Shown here piece by piece: positions 1 through 7,032 of a stretch of 17,359 bases of DNA (position 1 is its first letter; every line of letters starts with the position of its first letter). Under the pieces are notes generated by a model. It was not told where the DNA came from, made no database searches, and was given only the letters and a program-made list of their open reading frames with translations. Source of the stretch: CAYSBK01 sp964429265 (lineage in GTDB: Bacteria; Planctomycetota; Phycisphaerae; Sedimentisphaerales; Anaerobacaceae). Position numbers and translations under genes: made by a program. The DNA lies in NCBI GenBank assembly GCA_964429265.1, contig CAYSBK010000030.1, forward strand, positions 1 through 17,359, given 5' to 3'.

Positions 1-46
1 GCGGCTGTGGTGGTCGGAGGATCGGGCGTTTTTGGGAAGCTGAACG

Positions 47-814
47 TTGGCCGGCACACGTGAGCAAATACGCAAGCAGGCAGCCGAGCGGCTCGGCCTG
101 AAGCCGCAGCAGATGCCCCGACACATCGCCATAATTATGGACGGCAACGGCAGGTGGGCCCAGAAGAGGGGACTGCATCGCGCCCAGGGGCACCGCGAGG
201 GCGGCAAGACCGTCGAAAGAATAGCACAGTGCTGCGTGGAACTGGGTATCGAGTGCCTGACGCTGTACTCGTTCAGCATGGAGAACTGGGAAAGGCCCAA
301 GGCCGAGGTTGACGCGCTGATGAAGCTTTACGCCCGCTACCTGGTCGAAATACGGCCGAGGCTGGTTGACAACGACGTGAGGCTGGTGCACCTGGGACGC
401 GCGGCCGAGCTGCCGGAATCGGTCCGGACGGAGCTGACGAAGACCATCGAAATGACCCGCAACAACACCGGAATGAAGCTGGCGTTGGCGCTGAACTACA
501 GCGGCAGAGTCGAAATCACCGATGCCGTCAGGCAGATCGCCCGCCGGTACAAGGCCGGCAAGCTCCGCCTCGACGAAATCGACCAGCACTGCATCAGCCA
601 GCATCTTTACACGGCGGGCCTGCCAGACCCCGACCTGCTGATAAGAACGGCAAACGAAATGAGAATCAGCAATTTCCTGCTGTGGCAGATCTCCTACAGC
701 GAGTTCTATGTTACGAAAACACTCTGGCCCGATTTCACAAGGGCGCACTTGATAAGGGCGATAAGGGCTTATGCGAAGCGCGAACGTCGTTTTGGAACGG
801 TCAAGACCCGGTAG
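47..814 (+). CDS. uppS: Isoprenyl transferase (undecaprenyl diphosphate synthase)
   Basis: Cis-prenyltransferase that adds isopentenyl units to farnesyl diphosphate, giving the C55 lipid carrier for cell-wall precursors; cytosolic and membrane-associated. The 255-residue product has the family P-loop MDGNGRWA at residues 31-38 with catalytic Asp32, then the LTLYSFSMENW region (71-81), and the C-terminal RTANEMRISNF segment (200-210) with Arg200, Arg206 and Ser208 for isopentenyl diphosphate, plus Glu219 in YSEFY. The usual Gly-Glu of RTxGE is Asn-Glu here. The start is a TTG preceded by GGGAAG 7 nt upstream; an in-frame TGA at 41-43 blocks any longer form. An internal ATG at 113 would leave only the conserved core and is the alternative. 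First visible gene of the rightward operon, 75 nt ahead of cdsA. Family assignment is secure. Confidence 0.96.
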   Translation: MAGTREQIRKQAAERLGLKPQQMPRHIAIIMDGNGRWAQKRGLHRAQGHREGGKTVERIAQCCVELGIECLTLYSFSMENWERPKAEVDALMKLYARYLVEIRPRLVDNDVRLVHLGRAAELPESVRTELTKTIEMTRNNTGMKLALALNYSGRVEITDAVRQIARRYKAGKLRLDEIDQHCISQHLYTAGLPDPDLLIRTANEMRISNFLLWQISYSEFYVTKTLWPDFTRAHLIRAIRAYAKRERRFGTVKTR

Positions 815-889
815 GCGATGCTTTTCGTGTCGCCCCGGCAGCACGCCCTCAGGCCGGGCTGATCTGTATCGTTGAGGCGGAGCCCCGTT

Positions 890-1759
890 ATGCTCAGGCA
901 CAGGCTGCTTTCAGGAACGTTGATGACCCTGCTGTTTTCGGGTCTTGCGCTGGTGGATGGCTGGCTCGACGGAACGATTACCGCCTCGCCGGCCGACGAT
1001 TGGAGGGTGCGGGGCAGTATCACCGCTGCGCTGATGGCGGCCGTTATACTGCTGGGGCTGCGAGAGCTGGGCAGGCTTGCCGCCGCCTCCGGGGTGAGGG
1101 TTTTCGGCGCGTTTTGTGCCGTCGGTGCCGTCGCGTGGGCGACCACGTGGTACTGGTCGCAGTTGGCCGGCGTTCAGCCCTGGTGCTGTGCGGCGCTGGT
1201 GGCGGTTATGCTGGTGCCGGCGCTGTTTCTGTTTCAGTACGCCCGCTGCGGCACGACGTCGGTCCTGGCAAACTGTGGAGCGAGTTACTTCTGCATCGCG
1301 TATCTGGGGGCGCTGGGCAGCTTTGTCCTTGCTATCAGGATTGATTTCGGGCTGTGGGCGCTGCTTATGTTCGTCTTCGTGATCAAGTCTGCCGACATCG
1401 GGGCCTACATCGGCGGCAGTGCCTTCGGAAGGCACAAGTTCTCGCCTCGCGTCAGTCCCGGCAAGACCTGGGAAGGCATGGCGGCGGCGGTGATTGCGGC
1501 AGTGATTGTCGCCGTGGCTTTTGCCGGTGTTTTTGCTATAATGAGTCTGTGGTCGGCGGCGGCGTTCGGGGTATGTTTCGCCTTCGCCGGGCAAATGGGT
1601 GACCTGGCAGAGTCGATGATAAAAAGAGACGCCAGGCAGAAAGATTCCGGAAACAACGTGCCCGGTTTCGGAGGCATACTCGACGTTATCGACTCGCCGC
1701 TGCTGGCTGGGCCTTTTGCTTACTTGTTTTTCCAGGTGGCCGGCCGCCAGGTGCAATAG
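890..1759 (+). CDS. cdsA: Phosphatidate cytidylyltransferase (CDP-diglyceride synthase)
   Basis: Integral membrane enzyme that makes CDP-diacylglycerol from CTP and phosphatidic acid, the precursor of bacterial phospholipids. The 289-residue protein is mostly hydrophobic helices (about 9-25, 45-60, 70-90, 98-118, 130-165, 197-235, 268-285). The C-terminal half carries KSADIGAYIGG (166-176), SPGKTWEG (189-196) and the family signature SMIKRxxxxKDSGxxxPG (242-259) followed by GGILDVID. Two signature positions differ: Phe260 where His is usual and Val266 where Arg is usual. I chose ATG 890 because GAGGCGGAG lies about 8 nt upstream; an in-frame TTG at 872 would put that ribosome binding site inside the gene. 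dxr and rseP, which commonly follow cdsA, are absent; phoH comes next after 43 nt. Confidence 0.94.
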   Translation: MLRHRLLSGTLMTLLFSGLALVDGWLDGTITASPADDWRVRGSITAALMAAVILLGLRELGRLAAASGVRVFGAFCAVGAVAWATTWYWSQLAGVQPWCCAALVAVMLVPALFLFQYARCGTTSVLANCGASYFCIAYLGALGSFVLAIRIDFGLWALLMFVFVIKSADIGAYIGGSAFGRHKFSPRVSPGKTWEGMAAAVIAAVIVAVAFAGVFAIMSLWSAAAFGVCFAFAGQMGDLAESMIKRDARQKDSGNNVPGFGGILDVIDSPLLAGPFAYLFFQVAGRQVQ

Positions 1760-1802
1760 CAACCGCCGCCAAGAGGCGCCGTCGGCACGATGGAGCACGG
1801 TC

Positions 1803-2762
1803 TTGGAAGTCAGTTTAGAACTGGACAGCCGATATAAACAGCTTGAACTGTTCGGCCCGGCCGACAACCACCTGCGACTGCTGCGCCAATCGCTGGGCGT
1901 GCACATCACCGCCCGGGGAAAGAAAGTCAGGATTTCCGGCAGCGAAAACAACGTCGACAAGGCGGCCCGCGTCATAACCAGGATGCAGAAGCACCTCGCA
2001 AGCGGTCGACCGCTGACCGGCGAAGACGTCGCCCGCTTCATAAGCAATTCGGATTCGTCCGAGCCCGCCGGCGGTGCGGCGGCCCTGAGCGTCTATGCCG
2101 GCAAGAGGGTGATTGTGCCGGCCACCACGGGGCAGTTGAAGTACGTCGAAACCATGCTGGCCAACGACCTGACTTTTTGCATCGGCCCCGCCGGCACCGG
2201 CAAAACATACCTGGCGGTCGCCGTGGCGGTGTCGATGCTGAAGAAGAAGCAGATCAGGCGGATCATCCTTGCCCGCCCTGCGGTCGAGGCCGGTGAAAAG
2301 CTCGGTTTTCTACCCGGTGACCTGCAGGCCAAGGTGAACCCCTATCTGCGGCCGCTGTTCGACGCACTTGAGGATATGATTGATTTTGCGCAGATGCGAA
2401 AGTTCCTGGACCTCGACGTTATCGAGGTGATTCCGTTGGCCTTTATGCGGGGACGGACCTTCAACGACGCGGCCGTTATATGCGACGAGGCCCAGAACAC
2501 CTCCACCCGCCAGATGTTGATGGTCTTGACAAGACTGGGGCACGGCTCGAAAATGATAATCACCGGGGATATAACGCAGATCGACCTTCCCGCCGGCCAG
2601 AAAAGTGGGATGGTCGAGGCTATCGCCAGGCTCAGGCGCATCAAAGGCATAGGCGTGGCCGAACTGGTTCAGAAAGACATTGTTCGTCACAAATTGGTCC
2701 AGAAGATTGTCAGGGCCTACAAGAAAGGCTCCGGCGGCAACACCACGGATTCGCCGGAATAA
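1803..2762 (+). CDS. phoH: PhoH family ATPase (YbeZ-like)
   Basis: Cytosolic PhoH/YbeZ-family P-loop ATPase, linked in other bacteria to RNA metabolism and to the endoribonuclease YbeY. An N-terminal segment of about 80 residues (LFGPADNHLRLLRQSLGV at 16-33) resembles the RNA-binding-like region usual in the family. The ATPase domain follows, with Walker A GPAGTGKT (128-135), the RPAVEAGEKLGFLPGD block (187 onward) and Walker B VICDEAQN (225-232), then TGDITQIDLP. At 319 residues it is of normal family length. The start is inferred as TTG 1803, 7 nt after GGAG at 1792-1795; the frame is open back to 1716, overlapping the end of cdsA, but that extension does not resemble the family. ybeY lies two genes downstream, fitting the known phoH-ybeY association. 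Confidence 0.93.
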   Translation: MEVSLELDSRYKQLELFGPADNHLRLLRQSLGVHITARGKKVRISGSENNVDKAARVITRMQKHLASGRPLTGEDVARFISNSDSSEPAGGAAALSVYAGKRVIVPATTGQLKYVETMLANDLTFCIGPAGTGKTYLAVAVAVSMLKKKQIRRIILARPAVEAGEKLGFLPGDLQAKVNPYLRPLFDALEDMIDFAQMRKFLDLDVIEVIPLAFMRGRTFNDAAVICDEAQNTSTRQMLMVLTRLGHGSKMIITGDITQIDLPAGQKSGMVEAIARLRRIKGIGVAELVQKDIVRHKLVQKIVRAYKKGSGGNTTDSPE

Positions 2763-2781
2763 TCGCTGCCGTCGAAAACCG

Positions 2782-2802
2782 GCCGGCCGGGCGACGGCCG
2801 GC
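2782..2802 (+). other. GC-rich hairpin just upstream of the pgpH ribosome binding site
   Basis: A perfect 8-bp stem (GCCGGCCG paired with CGGCCGGC) closes a 5-nt loop GGCGA in the 54-nt gap between phoH and the pgpH-like gene. Its 3' side ends 2 nt before the GGAG at 2805-2808. No T-run follows, so it is not a standard intrinsic terminator. It could limit translation of the next gene, protect an mRNA end or mark a processing site; these roles are inference. Confidence 0.5.
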
Positions 2803-2816
2803 GTGGAGAATAAGTG

Positions 2817-4442
2817 ATGGCCCTATTTCGTAAAAAGACAAGCCCGCGGCGAAGCAAGGTCCGCAAGACGATCGCGCCGAACCGCCTGGGGCGTGTAAAG
2901 CGAGTCGCCAACCGCCGAACGCTTGTTTCGAGCCTCGTGTGGCTGGCCTTTGTGGCACTATCGGTGTGCGTTATCGCGCTGGATATAGAGAGCCGGCCTG
3001 AGGGCGGGTTCGCTGCTGCGTTTACTTTCCGCCACGTCATACCCGTGACGGTCGTTGTGGTGCTTATGTGCGTGGCCGGGGCAATCTATATCCACCACTA
3101 CCAGAAGCGCATAATAAGGAACCACACGCGGGCGATATCCCTGGCGGCGCTTCTGGGAATCCTGCTGGCAGCGGCCAAGGTGGCGGTGCTGCTGACCCAG
3201 CAAACCCTGTGGGTCACCGGTTCGGCGGTAATGGCCGCCATTATCCTGACCATCGCTTACAGCCAGCGCTTCGCTCTGGGTATCAGCCTGCTCTACTGCA
3301 TTCTGGTATGCCTTGCCGTGGGACGGACCGGTGATTTGCATCTTTTCCTGACCGCCGCGGCCGGTGCCGGTACCTGCTGTTTTTCGCTGCGTGAAATAAG
3401 AACCAGGATCAAGCTGGTCAGCGTAAGCACCCTCGCGGCTGTCGTCGTTTTCGTGGCGTACATGGCGCTGGCGTTCCTGCCTCGCACCCAACCGGTCGGA
3501 GAAATCTTCAGGCAGGCGGGCCTGCACGCCGCAATCACCCTGATCATCGGTATGCTCATTCAAAGCATCCTGCCGATCATCGAGAAAACCTTCCGCATCG
3601 CCACCAGTATGACGTTGCTGGACTACAGCGACGCGAATCAGCCGCTGCTGCGAAGGCTTGCGATGGAGGCCCCCGGCACGTTCAGCCACAGCCTGCTGGT
3701 CGGCGCCATAGCCGAGGCCGCCGCCGAGGCTATCGGCCGCAACGGCTTGCTGTGCCGGGTGGGGGCGTACTACCACGACATAGGAAAAATTAACAAACCG
3801 GACTATTTTATCGAAAACCAGGTGGGTTCGGACAGCCGGCACAAGGAGCTTTCGCCCGCAATGAGCCAGCTTATTATCGTCGGCCACGTCAAGGACGGCA
3901 TCGAGATGGCCAAGGAATACAGGCTGCCGGTGGTCATCCGCCAGTTCATCGAGACCCACCACGGCACCACTCTGGTCGAGTTTTTCTACAACGAGGCGAT
4001 AAAGAAGCACGACGCCGAGCAGGCCGCTGCCGACAACACCAAAAAGGCCGTCCGCGCCACTCCGCCTTCCGAAAGCGAGTTCCGCTATCCGGGGCCCAAA
4101 CCGCGGACGAAGGAGGCCGGCATCGTGATGCTCGCCGACAGCGTCGAAGGGGCGGTTCGCTCGCTCGGCGACATCACGCCCACCCGAATCGACGCAGTCG
4201 TCCACAACATCGCGATGAAACGGCTGCAGGACGGGCAGTTCGACGAGTGCGACCTGTCGTTGCGGGAACTGAGCCAGATAGAAACCAGCATATCGAAGAC
4301 CCTTGCGGCCCACTACCACAGCCGAATCGCGTATCCCAAGCGTCCGGACGTGCCCGAAGGATCGTCTTCCGGACAGGCCCGGCCGCAAAGTGCCGCCCCC
4401 ACCGTTGCCCGCACGGGACCCGGCCAGCGGGGAAATCGTTGA
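2817..4442 (+). CDS. pgpH: PgpH-like 7TM-HD phosphohydrolase, probably cyclic-di-AMP phosphodiesterase
   Basis: Membrane-anchored HD-domain phosphodiesterase of the PgpH/YqfF family, whose studied members hydrolyse cyclic-di-AMP to pApA. The 541-residue protein starts with a basic tail (1-36), has a first membrane helix at about 37-56, then after only about 15 residues a set of hydrophobic helices (72-92, 105-127, 131-170, 175-187, 200-221, 236-256). The cytosolic HD domain follows with His291, His320-Asp321 in HDIGK, His357 in GHVKDG, His381-His382 in THHG and Asp441 in MLADS, so the two-metal site is complete. The 7TMR-HDED extracellular domain expected after helix 1 is missing, which explains the shorter length (typical members have about 700 residues). 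The tail after 510 is Pro/Ser/Gly-rich. ATG 2817 sits 8 nt after GGAG; GTG 2814 is possible. The substrate is inferred from family. Confidence 0.88.
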   Translation: MALFRKKTSPRRSKVRKTIAPNRLGRVKRVANRRTLVSSLVWLAFVALSVCVIALDIESRPEGGFAAAFTFRHVIPVTVVVVLMCVAGAIYIHHYQKRIIRNHTRAISLAALLGILLAAAKVAVLLTQQTLWVTGSAVMAAIILTIAYSQRFALGISLLYCILVCLAVGRTGDLHLFLTAAAGAGTCCFSLREIRTRIKLVSVSTLAAVVVFVAYMALAFLPRTQPVGEIFRQAGLHAAITLIIGMLIQSILPIIEKTFRIATSMTLLDYSDANQPLLRRLAMEAPGTFSHSLLVGAIAEAAAEAIGRNGLLCRVGAYYHDIGKINKPDYFIENQVGSDSRHKELSPAMSQLIIVGHVKDGIEMAKEYRLPVVIRQFIETHHGTTLVEFFYNEAIKKHDAEQAAADNTKKAVRATPPSESEFRYPGPKPRTKEAGIVMLADSVEGAVRSLGDITPTRIDAVVHNIAMKRLQDGQFDECDLSLRELSQIETSISKTLAAHYHSRIAYPKRPDVPEGSSSGQARPQSAAPTVARTGPGQRGNR

Positions 4443-4936
4443 CGGTTATGGATGCAGACGGACAACAACGCGGCATATCTGTCCACGTCACCACCAGGTT
4501 TGAGGGCACCTCCATCGCAACCGACGTCCTGGCGCCGCTTGTGCGGGCGATATGCAAGCGTTTCGGTGTTGCCAAAGCCAAAATCGAAATAGCCGTGGTT
4601 GATGATGACGAAATCCGCAGGTTGAACCATCGCTTCCTCGGGCGGGATGATTCCACCGACTGTTTGAGTTTTGATTTGTCCGAAGGCAAATCGACGAGGC
4701 AATTCGAGATCGTCGTAAACGGCCCCAGGGCCGTCGAAGAAGCCCGGCTCCGCGGCCACAGCGCCGAGGCGGAACTTGCGCTGTACGTAACGCACGGGCT
4801 TCTGCACAACCTCGGGTTCGACGATGCCGAGCCTCAACAGGCAGAAGAAATGCACAGGGTTGAAGACGAAATTTTGCAAAGTCAAGGCTTCGGTTGCGTG
4901 TACAATAGTCAAGCAAAGCCGGAAACACGCGAATAA
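4439..4936 (+). CDS. ybeY: YbeY endoribonuclease / rRNA maturation factor
   Basis: Metal-dependent YbeY-family protein, involved in 16S rRNA 3'-end maturation and ribosome quality control in studied bacteria. Counted from the internal ATG at 4448, the protein has STDCLSF (69-75) and the metal motif HGLLHNLGFDD (116-126). His116 and His120 match the first two ligands; the third, normally His, is Asp126. Two starts are credible: TTG 4439, which overlaps the upstream TGA by 4 nt (TTGA) and lies 5 nt after GGGGA, or ATG 4448, whose spacing to that site is long (about 14 nt). I prefer TTG 4439 (165 aa); the difference is three residues. It follows the phosphodiesterase gene directly, as ybeY follows pgpH in Bacillus-type clusters, and phoH is nearby. 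Confidence 0.92.
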   Translation: MTVMDADGQQRGISVHVTTRFEGTSIATDVLAPLVRAICKRFGVAKAKIEIAVVDDDEIRRLNHRFLGRDDSTDCLSFDLSEGKSTRQFEIVVNGPRAVEEARLRGHSAEAELALYVTHGLLHNLGFDDAEPQQAEEMHRVEDEILQSQGFGCVYNSQAKPETRE

Positions 4937-4963
4937 CTCCGGCTGTGATTCGAGGATTACCGA

Positions 4964-6259
4964 GTGGGTGATACTGGTTTGGCGATCCTGATAATAGCGG
5001 GCCTGACCGCCGGGGCGACGTTTTTCTCGGCCAGCGCTATGGCGCTTCAGGCTTTCTCACGTACCAGGCTTCAGGACGCCTTCAAAAAGAACCACAGCGA
5101 CTCCGCGGCAGCGGCTCTGACCGAGCAGTTGTCCCGGAACGCCCACAGCCTCAGCCTGGCCTGCGGGTTCTATGTTCTGGCGACCGGCGCGGGCATTGTG
5201 CTGGTGTTGATAGGGTCCTTCGGTGGGTTCGGTCGCTCGAGTCTGCAAACCGGCGACTACCTGCTCAGTTTCGCCATAGCCGTTGGGTTGCTGAGCATTT
5301 TCGGCCTTGCCGTGCCCTATGCCTGGGCCAGGTACGCCGGGGAAAAGCTGCTCAGTCGTACCCACATCCTGCTGAGGCTTCTCCACAGGCCGGTCTGGCC
5401 CGTACTGCGGGTGCTGGCCGCATGTGAGGTGCTCGTGCGCCGACTGGCCGGCGTGCCGCCAACGACACCCGACCAACGCCAGGACCAGAAACAGGAGGAA
5501 TTCCTCGACGGCCTGGAGCAACGCAGAATCGAGGGCGTCGTTGACGAGGAAGAACAGGAGATGATAGAAAACGTCCTTGAGCTGAGCGACACGACCGCGG
5601 GCGAGATTATGACACCGCGGACCGACGTGGTGGCGGTAGAGGCGAACTCGGACCTGAAGACGGTGGTCGAGACCATAACCGGCGCCGGACACACCCGCGT
5701 GCCGGTCTACGAGGAAAACATAGACAACATAATCGGGCTTATCTACGCCAAGGACCTGCTGGCGGAGATAGGCAAGCCGCCGGAAGATTTCAAGCTGCGC
5801 GACAAGATAAGGCAGGCTTACTTCGTACCGGAAACCAAGCCGCTGAGGGTTCTCTTGCACGAGTTCCAGACCCAGAAACTTCATATTGCAATCGTGCTCG
5901 ACGAATACGGCGGCACCGCCGGCATCGTAACGCTGGAGGACATACTCGAAGAGCTGGTCGGGGAAATCACCGATGAATACGAAAAAACGCCCCCCGAGCC
6001 GGTAAACCGCATCGACGAGCACACCTTCGACGTCGATGCACGCACGCACGTCGACGACCTGAACGACAAGTTCGAACTCGACCTGCCCGAAGACGAAGAC
6101 TACGAAACCGTCGGCGGCTTCGTCTTTTCTCACCTGGGTTACATCCCGCGCACGGGGGAATCCTTCGACTATCGGGACCTGAGGTTTACCATTACGTCGG
6201 CCGGCCCGAGAAGCATAAAACGCATAAGAATTCAGAAGATCCAACAGTGCCAGGCTTGA
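4964..6259 (+). CDS. CBS-domain membrane protein of the CorC/HlyC (CNNM-like) family
   Basis: Membrane protein of the UPF0053/CorC family, often annotated as hemolysin or magnesium/cobalt efflux protein. The order of parts in the 431 residues is: a DUF21/CNNM-like N-terminus with helices at about 4-27, 62-86 and 98-122; an acidic linker with the family helix EEEQEMIENVLELSD (195-209); two CBS domains (about 214-268 with EIMTPRTDV, and 283-335 with VLDEYGGTAGIVTLEDILEELVGEI); and the CorC_HlyC domain (about 345-427). The CBS and C-terminal parts are textbook. The N-terminal part is not: the family GNNxxN and GExxPK motifs read GFYVLA (68-73) and GLAVPY (114-119). Start is GTG 4964, 8 nt after GAGG. 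It lies 27 nt after ybeY, matching the E. coli ybeZ-ybeY-ybeX order. Actual transport activity is doubtful. Confidence 0.9.
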   Translation: MGDTGLAILIIAGLTAGATFFSASAMALQAFSRTRLQDAFKKNHSDSAAAALTEQLSRNAHSLSLACGFYVLATGAGIVLVLIGSFGGFGRSSLQTGDYLLSFAIAVGLLSIFGLAVPYAWARYAGEKLLSRTHILLRLLHRPVWPVLRVLAACEVLVRRLAGVPPTTPDQRQDQKQEEFLDGLEQRRIEGVVDEEEQEMIENVLELSDTTAGEIMTPRTDVVAVEANSDLKTVVETITGAGHTRVPVYEENIDNIIGLIYAKDLLAEIGKPPEDFKLRDKIRQAYFVPETKPLRVLLHEFQTQKLHIAIVLDEYGGTAGIVTLEDILEELVGEITDEYEKTPPEPVNRIDEHTFDVDARTHVDDLNDKFELDLPEDEDYETVGGFVFSHLGYIPRTGESFDYRDLRFTITSAGPRSIKRIRIQKIQQCQA

Positions 6260-6279
6260 CCTGCCGCTGAGCTGATGCA

Positions 6280-7017
6280 ATGCTCGTAAAAGACCAGGCG
6301 ATATGCATTCGCGCGGTTGATTATTCCGAAACGTCACAGGTCGTGACTTTCTTCACCAGGGACCACGGAAAGCTCACGGCCATAGCGAAAGGCTCGAAAC
6401 GGCCGAAATCCGCCTTCGACGGGCCAATCGAGTTATTGTCCTTCGGAAAAGTCGTCTTCACGGATTCGGGCAGGCGCACTATGGCTACGCTTACGGAGTT
6501 CGAGCAGCAACCCGGCCTGTCGCCGCCCGCCAGGAATCTCACCATCCTGAACTGCTGCCTGTTCGCGGCCGAACTGCTCAACGCCCTGACCGACGAGTAC
6601 GACCCTCACCCTCGCCTGTTCGACCGGCTGCTGACGTTGCTGCAGGATGCGGGCCGCGTCACAAGCAAGGCCGACGCAGTGGCGATACTTGTAAGGTATC
6701 AACTGTCGCTGCTGCGGGAAATCGGGCTGAAACCCGTCTTTGACCATTGTGCCAACTGCAAACGCAGCTTCGGCGCAAACTGGCCGGACGCTTATTTCAG
6801 TAGCTCCGCCAACGGCCTGCTCTGCCGTGACTGCGAGGGCACCTTCCCCGACCGCATACGCCTCAGCAGGAACGCCGCGGCGTATCTTGCGGGCACGTCA
6901 AACGACGAAGAAACACCCGGCTCTTGCGCTATGGAGATAGAGCGTCTGCTGGTGGCGCACTTCACCGCCATTTTGAACCGCCCGCCAAAAATGGCAAAAT
7001 ACGTGCTGAATACCTGA
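6280..7017 (+). CDS. recO: DNA repair protein RecO
   Basis: Recombination mediator that loads RecA onto gaps together with RecR and anneals complementary strands. The 245-residue product has the N-terminal OB-fold region (LVKDQAICIRAVDYSETSQV at 2-21, FTRDHGKLTAIAKGSKRPKS at 25-44), a helical middle, and a C-terminal zinc site with Cys157, Cys160, Cys182 and Cys185 (CANC and CRDC). Length is typical. The ATG at 6280 fits the family N-terminus, though only a weak ribosome binding site (TGAG) precedes it. It ends the rightward operon, 20 nt after the CBS-domain gene, and faces the leftward ruvB across 15 nt. recO at the end of a phoH-ybeY type cluster is also seen in Bacillus. Confidence 0.93.
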   Translation: MLVKDQAICIRAVDYSETSQVVTFFTRDHGKLTAIAKGSKRPKSAFDGPIELLSFGKVVFTDSGRRTMATLTEFEQQPGLSPPARNLTILNCCLFAAELLNALTDEYDPHPRLFDRLLTLLQDAGRVTSKADAVAILVRYQLSLLREIGLKPVFDHCANCKRSFGANWPDAYFSSSANGLLCRDCEGTFPDRIRLSRNAAAYLAGTSNDEETPGSCAMEIERLLVAHFTAILNRPPKMAKYVLNT

Positions 7018-7032
7018 AAGTCACCGACGCTG

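Noticed and set aside
1..63. Possible tail of an upstream gene (frame 1 ending TGA at 61-63, or frame 2 ending TGA at 41-43)
   Set aside because: Both frames are open from the window edge with similar codon composition, and 13 to 20 codons are too few to choose or identify a gene. A coding tail here is likely but cannot be assigned.
834..858. 6-bp hairpin (CCCGGC/GCCGGG) between uppS and cdsA
   Set aside because: The 13-nt loop, short stem and lack of a T-run make it expected by chance in GC-rich DNA.
7018..7032. Bidirectional terminator between convergent recO and ruvB
   Set aside because: Only 15 nt separate the stops; the nearby CGCTGTCAGCG palindrome leaves no usable loop and has no T-run on either strand.
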